Assembly (NCBI RefSeq): GCF_004297875.1
Contig: NZ_SCSK01000048.1
Coordinates: forward strand, 124,001 to 188,000
Reading direction: 5' to 3'
Origin: Pandoraea sp.
Lineage (GTDB): Bacteria; Pseudomonadota; Gammaproteobacteria; Burkholderiales; Burkholderiaceae
Length of the DNA: 64,000 bases
Position 1 is the stretch's first letter; every line of letters begins with the position of its first letter. Shown piece by piece: positions 41,423-50,615 of the stretch. The translations under genes and the position numbers were made by a program. The notes under the pieces were generated by a model. The model had not been told where the DNA came from. It saw only the letters and a list, made by a program, of their open reading frames with translations, and ran no database searches.

Positions 41423-44400
41423 TCACGGTTGCCACCGCTTCAGAAATACCTGCACCTGCGCGTTGAACGCTTCATAGGCCGTGCGCCACCGCGCGGTCGG
41501 CGCCTGTTGTAGCGTGAGCGTCTCGAGATCGTGGCAGCGATCGGTCAGCGCACGCTCGCCCAACGCGGCGAACGCCCCCTTTATCCGGTGCAGCTTCGCG
41601 AGCAGAACGCCGCGATCGCCCTGCGTCAACGCCGATTCGAGCGCCTGCAAGTCGGCTTGCATGGTGTCCGTCAGCAATGACCGGCCGTCGCCGTCCAGCA
41701 GACGCTCCGCTTTGCTGCGGGGCATCTGTGCCGATGGCGCGTCCGACGTCAGCCACTTGCCCAAAACCTGGCGCAATTGCTCCAGCGACACCGGCTTGAC
41801 GATTACCTCGTCGATGCCATTGGCTCGACAGCGTTCGAGCACTTCCGGGGCGGTATGAGCCGTCACGGTAATAATGGGTTGCGTGGCGCCGCGCTCCCGG
41901 AGCATCCTGGCCAGCCGATAACCATCGAGGTCCGGCATGCTGAGATCGGTGAGCACCAGATCGACATGGGCGGAGGCGAACAGCGTCAGCGCCTGAGCGC
42001 CGTTCTCGGCCCCCAGCGTGCCATGGCCCAGACGGGCGAGCTGCTCTTGTAGCAGCAGCCGGTTCACGGGATTGTCCTCGACAACCAAGACGCGCGTGCT
42101 GGGCGGCATTGCGTTCGTCTGGCCGCAGTCCTGCTTCGGCGCGGATGCCGGGCCTTCGCGTGCCGCGTCGGCCTCGCCCGCCGCGCTCGTCGATAATGCC
42201 TGGCGCAAGCCGCTCAGGCTGAAACTGGAAATCTGCCACGCCCGGGGATGCGTCGTCCGACGTTGCGGAGTCCAGGGACCATCGGGCGTGACATCGATCC
42301 AGTGCATGTTCTCCGGTGGCGTGAGCGATGCCGCGATCTCGAGCGTCAACACCCAGTCGGCCTCTGGCCAGTGCGCCGGAGCATGCTCGAGGACGCTCAC
42401 GCGCGCGCCCCAATAACGCAATTGCGCGGTTATAGCGTCGCGCCACTCGCCGGGCGAGCCCAGCAGTATGATCTCGGCTCCCGGGAGCACGCTTGGGCTC
42501 GCGGGGACGGCTTCCGCACCGATGGCAAGCGGCACTTCGATCGTAAACACACTGCCCCTGCCTGGCTCGCTATCCAGCGAGATGCGGCCGCCCATCAGTT
42601 CGGCCAGACGTCGGCAAAGCGACAGCCCCAGCCCGGTGCCGCCGAAGCGACGCGCAATCGAGGCATCGGCCTGCGTGAAAGGCGCGAATAACTGCGCCTG
42701 CCGCTCGGGCGCAATCCCGATGCCGGTGTCCTCGACCTGCATGCGTATCCATTGCCGCGCATGTTCGCGCACGCCGACGACCAGGCGGACAATGATGCCG
42801 CCGCGCTCGGTGAATTTGGCCGCATTGCTGACCAGATTGGCCAGCATTTGAGTCAGTCGCGCGGCGTCGCCGCGCAGTGGCCCCGGCAGTGCCGGATCAA
42901 GCACCAAATGAAGCGCCAGACCACGCTGACGAATGCCCGGCGCATAGGTCATCACGACCTGCTCGATCAGCGCATGCAAATCGATGTCCGCCGATTCGAG
43001 TCGCATGTGTGCGGCTTCCAGCTTCGAAATGTCGAGAATGTCATTGATGATCTGCAGCAGATGCTGCGATGCATTGCGGACGACTTTCAAACGCGCCGCC
43101 GCATCCCCGGCTGGCAGCGACAACTCGAGCAACTCCAGGTGTCCCAGAATTCCCTGCATCGGAGTGCGGATCTCATGACTCATGGCAGCCAGGAACGCCG
43201 ACTTGGCATGATTGGCCTGATCGGCAGCGCGACGCGCAGCCTGCAGTCCGGCCTCGAGCGCCTTTTGTGCGGTGATGTCGCTCACGGCTCCCAGCAGCAC
43301 ACGCTGTCCCTGATATCGTGTTTTTACCAGCGCCGCCCTCAAACAGGCCGCGCCCCCCTGCGTCGGCGCAAGCGGCAGATCGAACTCGCGCAGGCGTTGC
43401 CCGACCGGCATTGGGTGCCGGCGATGATCGATCCACAGGCGCGTGGCCAACGTCCTGACGGGCGTGTCCGGCTGCTCGAAAAACTGTTGCGAGAGCGCCC
43501 GCATGCGGTCGTTCTGGGCCAGAATGCGGCCGTCGTCGGCGCGCAACACGCACAAGCCGATTGGCGCCGTATCGAACACCGTCCGGTTGAATCGCTCACT
43601 GTCATAGACGCGCTGAGCGCGTCGATGCACTGGGCTGAACACATACCGCTCGAAGCCGATCAGTACGGTCCAAAGCAGCACCAGCACCGCTGCACTGAGC
43701 GCGCCGATCAGGCTCAGCTCGGGCGCGAGGCCGGCTGCGACCGAGCGCCAATCCAGTGCATACGCCGAGATCCAGTCGGTGCCAGGCACTGCCTGGAGAA
43801 ATACAAATACGCCACCGATACGCTGAGTAGACAGATGGCGTCGCCGCTCGAGCGCGCCCGATTTGTCCGCCAGCGTGCCGACCAGGGCAAGATGCCGGGC
43901 CTGGGCGGCGCCATCGCCCGACTGGGTAGCGGCAATCGGCTTGCCGTGCGCGCCGAGCAGGAAAAATTCGCCGGGATTTCGCAAGCTGTCGACCTTGCTT
44001 TGCAGCGTGGTCAGCGGCAAGTTATCGACAAACACGGCGAACGGCCGCCCGAGGTGATACGCCGTACCGACCGCGCTGACCACGGCTTGCCCGGTCAGCG
44101 GGTCCTCATGCGGGCCGAGCCAGGCAATCTTGCGACTGTCGGGCGCCGCCCGGCAGTCCGTGCTCAGACAAAGGCGGTCGATCAAGGCGTCGGTGTCGGG
44201 CAAGCCCAGACGGCGTGAGACCGCCGCAGGGTCGATCGGTGGCGCCACGGCAACGAAATGCCCGCGAGGATCGAAAAAATAGCCGCTGGCCGGCTCGCCA
44301 TTGATTTCTCGCACGAGTACCGGGCCGGGTGAAACATGCTCCGCGAGAGCCTGGTAGCGACGGCAGCGCGCCGCGGACAGCGGCGCTTGCGCCTGGCGCG

Positions 44401-44821
44401 GACGGCTACGCCATAGCAGCTGATATTGCGAGATACCGTCGACACCCAGGTCTGTTCGCGCCGGTTCCGGTGCCTGAGCGCCACACGGATGCGACATGTC
44501 GGGCAACGTGTGGCTCACCTGCCGCCACCAGAGCTCAGCGACATGAACGCTATGCAGCAGCCGGGCTTCGGCATACCCGAGTTCATTGATCAGCGCCTGC
44601 CGGTCACTTACGAATAAATGCTGCTGATCATTGATGTAGCTGTCGATGCGCGCCAGCACGGTGATGCTGGCCGCGACGCAAATCGCCAGGGAAATCAGGG
44701 CGCCGCCGCCGAACAACAGCCAGCGCTGGGATAATCGCAGTCGATCCAGTTCGCGTTCGCCGCGCAAGCGTGAACGAGCACGGCAAGCGCGCCATAAGGC
44801 GATCAATCGCAGACATTTCAT
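41423..44821 (-). CDS. RcsC-like hybrid sensor histidine kinase (orphan)
   Basis: 1132 aa from ATG 44821, with a weak Shine-Dalgarno site. A TTG at 44899 is the only longer option. Membrane helix (LLFGGGALISLAICVAASIT), sensor domain with IAWLGPHEDPLTGQAVVSAV, second helix (LSLIGALSAAVLVLLWTVLI), PAS-like ERFNRTVFDTAPIGLCVLR, HisKA with His549 in MSHEIRTPMQG, HATPase (MLANLVSNAAKFT, DTGIGIA, GTGLGLSL), ABL-like segment, receiver (VLVVEDNPVNRLLLQEQLAR, LVLTDLSMPDLDG) and HPt (KLHRIKGAFAALGE). No regulator gene is adjacent. A copy of the GGGA-N4-TCCC motif lies about 90-105 bp upstream of the start, so it may belong to the regulon of the secretion island. Confidence 0.92.
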   Translation of the reverse strand: MKCLRLIALWRACRARSRLRGERELDRLRLSQRWLLFGGGALISLAICVAASITVLARIDSYINDQQHLFVSDRQALINELGYAEARLLHSVHVAELWWRQVSHTLPDMSHPCGAQAPEPARTDLGVDGISQYQLLWRSRPRQAQAPLSAARCRRYQALAEHVSPGPVLVREINGEPASGYFFDPRGHFVAVAPPIDPAAVSRRLGLPDTDALIDRLCLSTDCRAAPDSRKIAWLGPHEDPLTGQAVVSAVGTAYHLGRPFAVFVDNLPLTTLQSKVDSLRNPGEFFLLGAHGKPIAATQSGDGAAQARHLALVGTLADKSGALERRRHLSTQRIGGVFVFLQAVPGTDWISAYALDWRSVAAGLAPELSLIGALSAAVLVLLWTVLIGFERYVFSPVHRRAQRVYDSERFNRTVFDTAPIGLCVLRADDGRILAQNDRMRALSQQFFEQPDTPVRTLATRLWIDHRRHPMPVGQRLREFDLPLAPTQGGAACLRAALVKTRYQGQRVLLGAVSDITAQKALEAGLQAARRAADQANHAKSAFLAAMSHEIRTPMQGILGHLELLELSLPAGDAAARLKVVRNASQHLLQIINDILDISKLEAAHMRLESADIDLHALIEQVVMTYAPGIRQRGLALHLVLDPALPGPLRGDAARLTQMLANLVSNAAKFTERGGIIVRLVVGVREHARQWIRMQVEDTGIGIAPERQAQLFAPFTQADASIARRFGGTGLGLSLCRRLAELMGGRISLDSEPGRGSVFTIEVPLAIGAEAVPASPSVLPGAEIILLGSPGEWRDAITAQLRYWGARVSVLEHAPAHWPEADWVLTLEIAASLTPPENMHWIDVTPDGPWTPQRRTTHPRAWQISSFSLSGLRQALSTSAAGEADAAREGPASAPKQDCGQTNAMPPSTRVLVVEDNPVNRLLLQEQLARLGHGTLGAENGAQALTLFASAHVDLVLTDLSMPDLDGYRLARMLRERGATQPIITVTAHTAPEVLERCRANGIDEVIVKPVSLEQLRQVLGKWLTSDAPSAQMPRSKAERLLDGDGRSLLTDTMQADLQALESALTQGDRGVLLAKLHRIKGAFAALGERALTDRCHDLETLTLQQAPTARWRTAYEAFNAQVQVFLKRWQP

Positions 44822-44908
44822 GGAACTTGGTGGGACAGCGACCCGGTTCCGGGCGCAAAGTCTACTGTAGGGAAAATAAGATGGTTCTATAGGCACCAAG
44901 CGCGGCGA

Positions 44909-44925
44909 ATGGGAAATGTCCTAAA
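44909..44925 (-). promoter_or_regulatory. Copy 4 (weaker) of the GGGA-N4-TCCC operator candidate
   Basis: Minus-strand sequence TTTAGGACATTTCCCAT fits the motif TTYRGGAYNNWTCCCAT found at 12163, 12240 and 18214, with one half-site changed (AGGA for GGGA). It lies in the 206-bp gap between the acylphosphatase stop and the orphan kinase start, at a distance suited to promoter control of the kinase gene. Confidence 0.4.
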
Positions 44926-45027
44926 AAGATCGCGCATAAGCGGATTTAGCGACCGACGGAATGTCGCAATCGCAGATGGCGGAGAACCTGGTGAGCTATC
45001 AGGCCGGTCGGGCTCCGAAGTCTATGC

Positions 45028-45318
45028 TTAGTCGATCACACGAATGTGAAATGATGCGCTACCAGCCTCGTGCGCCGAATTTTCGTCGAGCACCGCAATT
45101 TCGCACGCGTTGACGCAAGCGCCGCGTGGCCCCACCTGCATCCAGCTTCGCATTGCCTGGAGTTGCGTCTCGTCGCCCACCACCAGCGCTCGCACCGAAC
45201 CGTCGCGGCAATTTCCGACCCACCCGCGCAACCCAAGCCATTGCGCCTGAGCGACGCATGCCGCGCGATAGCCGACGCCCTGAACCCGCCCCCGCACTGT
45301 GATTTGCCATGCCGCCAT
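45028..45318 (-). CDS. acyP: Acylphosphatase
   Basis: 96 aa, the normal family length. The catalytic signature GRVQGVGYRAACVAQAQWLG contains the substrate-binding Arg (YR), and GLRGWVGNCRDGSVRALVVG contains the catalytic Asn and the Gly-rich turn. It hydrolyses acyl phosphates such as acetyl or aspartyl phosphate in the cytoplasm. The ATG at 45318 follows TGAGG. It is a single gene between the orphan kinase and MscS genes. The upstream gap of 222 bp (45319-45540) is AT-rich at 45419-45483 and holds no credible gene. Confidence 0.93.
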   Translation of the reverse strand: MAAWQITVRGRVQGVGYRAACVAQAQWLGLRGWVGNCRDGSVRALVVGDETQLQAMRSWMQVGPRGACVNACEIAVLDENSAHEAGSASFHIRVID

Positions 45319-45540
45319 AGGTACCTCAGGTGGTGTGATGATTCGATGCACGCGCCGTCGCCGGGGTGCCAAACACACGCTCGCTCTGTGCCCACAGTTA
45401 CGCCACAGACTAATCCCTCACAATAAATAAATTTAAAATAAACAATATTTTCAATAGTTTACGATATATTTCAATAAAATACATGAGAAATACAGTGGGC
45501 CGCCGCGCCCGCACCAACGGGCCGAGCGGCGCGCTGCAGA

Positions 45541-46635
45541 TCACTGTGCATCCCGCGGCTCCCCGCGCCCGTGAGGCTCGTCAGGTCCATCCAAGGTTGC
45601 GCGTACCCGGGGGAGATAGTCTGGGTAGTGCCGCCGCACGAATGACACCAGCCCTTCGCGAACCTTGCAGCGCAGGTCCCAATTGCGCCCGGAATCGGCA
45701 GCGGTGACCAGCGCGCGCAATTGCATCGAACGTTCGTTACTATCGGTGACCTGCAGCAGGCTCAGGCGTCCGTCCCATTCGGGCGCGCCCTGGCACAATC
45801 GTTTCAGCTCCGCGCGCAGCGGTTCGAGCGGCATGCCGTAATCAACCCATAGATACACGGTGCCAATGATTTGTGAGGTCGTGCGCGTCCAGTTCTGGAA
45901 AGGGTTTTCGATAAACCACTGCAGCGGCACAATCAGCCTGCGCTCGTCCCATAGGCGCACGACCACATAGGTACCGGTGATTTCCTCGACGCGGCCCCAC
46001 TCTCCCTGGACAATGAGCACATCGTCGATGCGGATCGGCTGCGTGAGCGCAATCTGCAAGCCGGCAATCAGATTGCCGAGTACCGGCCGCGCGGCGATAC
46101 CGGCCACCAGACCGGCAACCCCGGCCGACGCAAGCAGGCTGGTACCGATCTGGCGTACGCCGGGAAAGGTCATCAGTGCCGCCGACACGCCAATCAGAAC
46201 GATCACAAAATTGACGCATCGGCCGAGCACGTGGGTTTGGGTTTGCACGCGGCGCGCGTCGAGGTTGTTGTCGATATTGGCCGGATGCAGCTCGATGAGC
46301 GCTGCACTGACCGCATGCGAGGCCCGGATTGCCAGCCAGGTCAGCATGGCAATCAAACCCAGTCCGGTCAGATGGCGTAAAGTACGTATACCGGGCAGCG
46401 CGTCATCGGCCGCGCTCCAGACAATCTGCAATGCAATCAGCAGGAGTGCATAGCGACTGGCCTGGTACGTAAAGTTGACCAGCAAACGGCCGATCACGCG
46501 TGAACGCGTGACGCGCCGCAATACCGCCGCGCCGGCACGATGCACCGCCAGCGCGAGCAGCATCACCGCCAACGCGGCGGCAACAACATAAAACCATGGA
46601 GGTAGCCCAAAACCGAAAAGTGTTGTCTGAGTCAT
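45541..46635 (-). CDS. Mechanosensitive ion channel, MscS family
   Basis: 364 aa. The N-terminal half has four or so membrane helices (PWFYVVAAALAVMLLALAVH, YALLLIALQIVW, LIAMLTWLAI, VIVLIGVSAALMTF). The MscS pore-lining TM3 is seen in LLASAGVAGLVAGIAARPVLG, with NLIAGLQIALTQPIRIDD and the beta domain EWGRVEEITGTYVVVRLWDE and RRLIVPLQWFIENPFQNWTR. It releases solutes on hypo-osmotic shock. The ATG at 46635 has GGGTGA upstream. It is divergent from the trehalose genes, themselves osmoprotective, with 75 bp between starts. Confidence 0.93.
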   Translation of the reverse strand: MTQTTLFGFGLPPWFYVVAAALAVMLLALAVHRAGAAVLRRVTRSRVIGRLLVNFTYQASRYALLLIALQIVWSAADDALPGIRTLRHLTGLGLIAMLTWLAIRASHAVSAALIELHPANIDNNLDARRVQTQTHVLGRCVNFVIVLIGVSAALMTFPGVRQIGTSLLASAGVAGLVAGIAARPVLGNLIAGLQIALTQPIRIDDVLIVQGEWGRVEEITGTYVVVRLWDERRLIVPLQWFIENPFQNWTRTTSQIIGTVYLWVDYGMPLEPLRAELKRLCQGAPEWDGRLSLLQVTDSNERSMQLRALVTAADSGRNWDLRCKVREGLVSFVRRHYPDYLPRVRATLDGPDEPHGRGEPRDAQ

Positions 46636-46710
46636 TGTCACCCAATGGTAGGCAGATCTGCTGTTCAACATAGCACATTGCCTGCATTTTTCTGAGGAGA
46701 CCCATTCGCC

Positions 46711-47475
46711 ATGCGAGAATCGAGCGCCTCGAAGGCGCAACTCGATATCAGCATCGAGCCCCCCATCGACATCGCCCGTACCGCTTTCTTTCTGGATCTG
46801 GACGGCACGCTCGCTCCCATTGCGCCCACGCCGGATGACGTGCGGATATCCAAGACCCTGCGTACCACCCTGTCTCATCTGCAACGGCGCACCGACGGGG
46901 CCCTGGCGGTCATTTCGGGCCGCCCGATCGCGCAGATCGATCAATTGCTGTCGCCGCTGGAACTCGTTGCGGCCGGCTTGCATGGCGCCGAGTGGCGTGA
47001 CGCCCGCGGGCAGACTGAACGACTGGCCATTGACCCGCAGCGTGTTGCCGCAATGGCCTCGACCCTAGTCAGCGTCGCTGCCACCGACCCCGGACTATTG
47101 CTCGAGCGCAAGGCGCTGGCGCTGGCGCTGCACTTTCGCAACGCACCCGCGCAGGAGTTCGCCGTGCGTCAGGCGATGAGCGCGCTGGCGGCGCGTAACA
47201 GTGATGCCTTTGTACTGCAGGCTGGGAAAATGGTGTTCGAGATCAAGCCCAAGGGCGCCAGCAAAGGGGCCGCGCTGCGGCTGCTGATGCAGCGCACGCC
47301 ATTCGCGGGCCGTCGCCCGCTGTTTGCCGGCGATGATCTTACCGACGAAAGCGCTTTTGAAGCTGTCAATGCGCTGAACGGCATCTCGATCAAGATCGGC
47401 CCCGGCCCGACGCTCGCACGCGCCCGCCTGCCATCGCCCGCGGCCCTGGCCGCTTGGCTCGCACAACTGCTCTGA
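46711..47475 (+). CDS. otsB: Trehalose-6-phosphate phosphatase
   Basis: 254-aa HAD-superfamily enzyme. Motif I is FFLDLDGTLAPIAPTPDDVR (nucleophile Asp in DLDGT), motif II ALAVISGRPIAQID, and motif III/IV KGAALRLLMQ and LFAGDDLTDESAFEAVN. It removes phosphate from trehalose 6-phosphate, completing trehalose synthesis in the cytoplasm. It lies just upstream of otsA on the same strand, 83 bp apart, the usual otsBA arrangement. Osmotic induction is likely by analogy with enterobacterial otsBA, and is not shown by the sequence. Confidence 0.95.
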   Translation: MRESSASKAQLDISIEPPIDIARTAFFLDLDGTLAPIAPTPDDVRISKTLRTTLSHLQRRTDGALAVISGRPIAQIDQLLSPLELVAAGLHGAEWRDARGQTERLAIDPQRVAAMASTLVSVAATDPGLLLERKALALALHFRNAPAQEFAVRQAMSALAARNSDAFVLQAGKMVFEIKPKGASKGAALRLLMQRTPFAGRRPLFAGDDLTDESAFEAVNALNGISIKIGPGPTLARARLPSPAALAAWLAQLL

Positions 47476-47558
47476 CGCTGCTCCCGCCGCGCACGCTGTC
47501 ACGGCGTCGCGCTCTCGTCGTGTTTCACCAAAAACGCAATCCGCAGGAGATAGACAGC

Positions 47559-48974
47559 ATGAGTCGACTTGTTATTGTTTCGAATCGCGTCGCCGCCATT
47601 ACCGAGGGCAAGCCGCTGGCCGGCGGGCTGGCCGTGGGCGTATACGACGCGCTCAAGGAAAAAGGCGGTATCTGGTTCGGCTGGAGCGGCGACATCGTCG
47701 ACGCCTTGCCCGTCGCGCCTGACTCGCACCAGGAAGGCAAAGTCACCTTCTGCACGGTCGGCCTGACGCGACGCGACTATGACCAGTACTATCGAGGCTT
47801 CTCCAACGCGACGCTGTGGCCGACCTTTCATTACCGCGACGATCTTAGCCGCTTCGAGCGCAAGGAGTACTCGGGCTACCGCCGTGTCAACACCTGGCTG
47901 GCGCAGACCCTGAAGCCGCTGCTGCAGCCCGACGACCTGATCTGGGTACATGACTATCACCTGCTCCCATTCGGAGAAGCCTGCCGCTCGGCGGGCCTGC
48001 GAAATCGCATTGGTTTCTTTCTACACATTCCGTTTCCATCGGCGCAAGTGTTGATGACGATTCCTCCGCATCAGGATCTCGTCAAGGCAATGTGCGCATA
48101 CGATCTGGTTGGCTTTCAGACCGAACCCGACCGCACCGCCTTCACTGATTACATCGTGCGCAACGCCGGCGGCAAGATCGACGACGACGGCCTCGTGCAT
48201 GCCCATGGGCAAACGCTGCGCACCGGCGTATACCCGATCGGCATCTATCCCGACGAGATCCTCGCGCAGGCCGAGATGCAATCTAATCGGCGCCACATTC
48301 TCAACCTCAAGCAGGGACTGCAAAACCGCAAGCTGATCATGAGCGTCGATCGACTCGACTATTCCAAAGGCATGCTCGAGCGGTTCCGGGCGTTTGAGCG
48401 GTTATTGGAAATGGCGCCCAACCATCAGGGCCACGTCAGCTTTGTACAGGTGGCACCGCCGTCTCGCTCCGATGTGCAGAACTACCAGACGATCCGCCGC
48501 CAGCTTGAAACCGAGGCCGGTCACATCAACGGAAGGTTCTCCGATTTGGCGTGGACGCCGCTGCGCTATATCAACAAACGCTACGACCGGCATGTGCTGA
48601 TGTCGCTGTTCCGGGCATCTCAGGTCGGGTTTGTCACGCCCTTGCGCGACGGCATGAACCTGGTAGCCAAGGAGTATGTCGCCGCCCAGCCGCCGGAAGA
48701 CCCCGGGGTGCTGGTGCTCTCCTGCTTTGCCGGTGCTGCCCAGGAGTTGAAAGGCGCGCTGATTGTCAATCCCTATGACATCGAGGGCATGGCCGAGGCC
48801 CTCAACCAGGCGCTGGCGATGCCGCGCGAAGTCCGTCAGGCGCGTTACCAGGACATGATGCGCAGCCTGCGCGAGAACAACCTCTCGCGGTGGCGCGACC
48901 GGTTTTTGCAGGATCTGCGCACAGACGCGACGCGCACACCGTACCTGCTGAGCACAGCCACCACCCCGCCTTGA
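47559..48974 (+). CDS. otsA: Trehalose-6-phosphate synthase (GT20)
   Basis: 471 aa. Start ATG 47559 gives the conserved N terminus [11 protein letters not shown]. Family features: [80 protein letters not shown] and the nucleotide-sugar site [14 protein letters not shown]. It transfers glucose from UDP-glucose to glucose 6-phosphate. The product is dephosphorylated by OtsB, encoded immediately upstream. A 47-codon longer frame overlapping otsB lacks the conserved start. Confidence 0.97.
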   Translation: MSRLVIVSNRVAAITEGKPLAGGLAVGVYDALKEKGGIWFGWSGDIVDALPVAPDSHQEGKVTFCTVGLTRRDYDQYYRGFSNATLWPTFHYRDDLSRFERKEYSGYRRVNTWLAQTLKPLLQPDDLIWVHDYHLLPFGEACRSAGLRNRIGFFLHIPFPSAQVLMTIPPHQDLVKAMCAYDLVGFQTEPDRTAFTDYIVRNAGGKIDDDGLVHAHGQTLRTGVYPIGIYPDEILAQAEMQSNRRHILNLKQGLQNRKLIMSVDRLDYSKGMLERFRAFERLLEMAPNHQGHVSFVQVAPPSRSDVQNYQTIRRQLETEAGHINGRFSDLAWTPLRYINKRYDRHVLMSLFRASQVGFVTPLRDGMNLVAKEYVAAQPPEDPGVLVLSCFAGAAQELKGALIVNPYDIEGMAEALNQALAMPREVRQARYQDMMRSLRENNLSRWRDRFLQDLRTDATRTPYLLSTATTPP

Positions 48975-49016
48975 CTCGTATCCTGCTGGCCAAGTCGGTG
49001 CGCCACTGATACGAGT
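48974..49016. terminator. Inverted repeat between convergent otsA and ankyrin genes
   Basis: Perfect 9-bp arms ACTCGTATC (48974-48982) and GATACGAGT (49008-49016), separated by 25 bp, starting at the otsA stop codon. There is no T-tract, so termination is only suggested by its place between convergent genes. Confidence 0.4.
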
Positions 49017-49028
49017 GATGCATCCGGC

Positions 49029-49715
49029 CTAATGCACCGTTTTGCTGCCGGCGCTCGCCTTGCGCCTATCGAGCACGACCTGCTCCTGCTGTTCCAGCGC
49101 CTTGGCCAGGTCATCGTAATGGAATTGCCGGGCAAAATCAGCGGCAGTCATGCCCAGTTGATTCTTCACGGTCGGGTCGGCCCCCTGGTCGAGCAACAAC
49201 TGAATGGTGCTCACATGATCGCTGCGCGCCGCCATCATCAGCGGGGTCGTACCATTGGGCGACGCCGCGTCGATATAGGCCGAATGATCGAGCAACAGCT
49301 TGACGATGTCGTCGTGACCGCTGGCCGCGGCATAATGCAGCGGTGCCCAGCCATGTTTGTTGACCTCGGCGCCTTTGGCGATCATCAGTTTGACCAGCGG
49401 CGTCAAGCCCTGCAAACAGGCGATCATCAAGGCGTTCTCGTGGGCGCGGTTGAGTTGTTCCAGATCCGTCTTCGGATCGTCGATCAACAGTTTGGCCACC
49501 TTGACCGATTTCTCCTGCATGGCGACATACAGCAGCGGATTGCCGATATCGTCGACAGTATTCGGATCGACCCCTTGCGCCAGCGCGCTCTGCACCGTTT
49601 GCACATCGTCGAATTTCACCGCCTTGATCAATTCGTCGTGGGTGACGGCTGAAGTCGTCGCGCAGGACGTCAGCAGACACACCATGAAAAGCACCCGGAT
49701 GTATTTTGAAAACAT
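49029..49715 (-). CDS. Ankyrin-repeat lipoprotein
   Basis: 228 aa. A lipoprotein signal peptide (YIRVLFMVCLLTSC) places it in the envelope after lipidation at Cys. About five ankyrin repeats follow, the clearest being HGWAPLHYAAASGHDDIVKL, NGTTPLMMAARSDHVSTIQL and QLGMTAADFARQFHYDDLAK. The tail is basic (VVLDRRKASAGSKTVH). Ankyrin proteins mediate protein binding, and partners cannot be named. ATG 49715 gives the best signal peptide. Twelve codons upstream are also open. It ends convergent with otsA and has its own AT-rich upstream region before tatD. Confidence 0.88.
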   Translation of the reverse strand: MFSKYIRVLFMVCLLTSCATTSAVTHDELIKAVKFDDVQTVQSALAQGVDPNTVDDIGNPLLYVAMQEKSVKVAKLLIDDPKTDLEQLNRAHENALMIACLQGLTPLVKLMIAKGAEVNKHGWAPLHYAAASGHDDIVKLLLDHSAYIDAASPNGTTPLMMAARSDHVSTIQLLLDQGADPTVKNQLGMTAADFARQFHYDDLAKALEQQEQVVLDRRKASAGSKTVH

Positions 49716-49774
49716 AATAAATAGCCTTATATTTCGGTTTAAATAAATCAAATAATTACTTGAAAATAAATAAT

Positions 49775-50554
49775 TTAATTTGCCTTATCGAATAACCGAA
49801 AGAAATTCTCGCTGGTTGCGCGAGCAATCTCCTCGACCGGCACGCCGCGCAATTCGGCAATAAATTCGGCGACATGGCGGACATAGCCGGGCTGATTCAT
49901 TTTGCCGCGAAACGGCACCGGTGCGAGGTAGGGCGAATCGGTTTCGATCAGCATGCGTTCGAGCGGCACGCGACGCGCCACGTCCTGCAGCTCGCGCGCA
50001 TTCTTGAACGTCACGATGCCGGAGAAGGAAATATAGAAGTTAAGCGCCAATGCCGCTTCGGCCACCGCCCAGGTCTCCGTGAAGCAATGCATCACACCGC
50101 CGCAGGTGTCAGCCTGCTCCTCGCGCATCAGGCGCAGCGTATCGTCGGCCGCCGCACGCGTGTGGATGATCAGCGGCAGGCCGGCGCGGCGCGCAGCGCG
50201 AATGTGGGTGCGAAACCGCTCGCGTTGCCACGCCATGCTCTCGACAGTGCGCCCTTCGAGCCGGTAGTAATCGAGTCCGGTCTCTCCGATGGCAACGACC
50301 TTCGGCTCGCGTGCCAGCCGCAGCAAATCGTCGAGGCTCGGCTCGGGCGTATCTTCATAATCGGGGTGCACGCCGACCGACGCAAAAATATGCGGTTGCT
50401 GCCGCGCCATCGCCAGTACGTCCGGCAATGTCGGCAAGTCGACCGATACGCACAGCGCCCGAGTCACCTGGTTGGCCTCCATGGTGGCGAGCAGTTCCGG
50501 CAGGCGTTCGGCCAGTTCGGGGAAATTGATATGGCAGTGAGAATCGATGAACAT
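49775..50554 (-). CDS. tatD: TatD-family metal-dependent DNase
   Basis: 259 aa TIM-barrel hydrolase. Metal ligands are visible in MFIDSHCHINFPEL (HxH), IGETGLDYY (Glu), LIIHTRAA (His), GGVMHCFTETW (His) and IETDSPYLAP (Asp). These motifs define the TatD/YcfH group of 3'-5' exonucleases. ATG 50554 places the HxH motif at residues 6-8, as normal for the family. A longer frame overlaps the GNAT gene. In related bacteria tatD follows holB. Here a GNAT gene lies between. Confidence 0.95.
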   Translation of the reverse strand: MFIDSHCHINFPELAERLPELLATMEANQVTRALCVSVDLPTLPDVLAMARQQPHIFASVGVHPDYEDTPEPSLDDLLRLAREPKVVAIGETGLDYYRLEGRTVESMAWQRERFRTHIRAARRAGLPLIIHTRAAADDTLRLMREEQADTCGGVMHCFTETWAVAEAALALNFYISFSGIVTFKNARELQDVARRVPLERMLIETDSPYLAPVPFRGKMNQPGYVRHVAEFIAELRGVPVEEIARATSENFFRLFDKAN

Positions 50555-50615
50555 AGTGTGATGATGACCGGCATGCGCCGGGTAAGCTCTCTCTCGCGCG
50601 AAACCTTCAGGCGCT

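Noticed and set aside
42752-44218. 488-codon open frame antisense to the orphan kinase
   Set aside because: Same reasoning: the minus-strand frame has the full His-kinase motif set and this frame has none.
45483-45707. 74-codon plus-strand frame after the AT-rich stretch
   Set aside because: It overlaps the MscS coding end in antisense, is Arg/Pro-rich and has no ribosome binding site or similarity that I can recognise.
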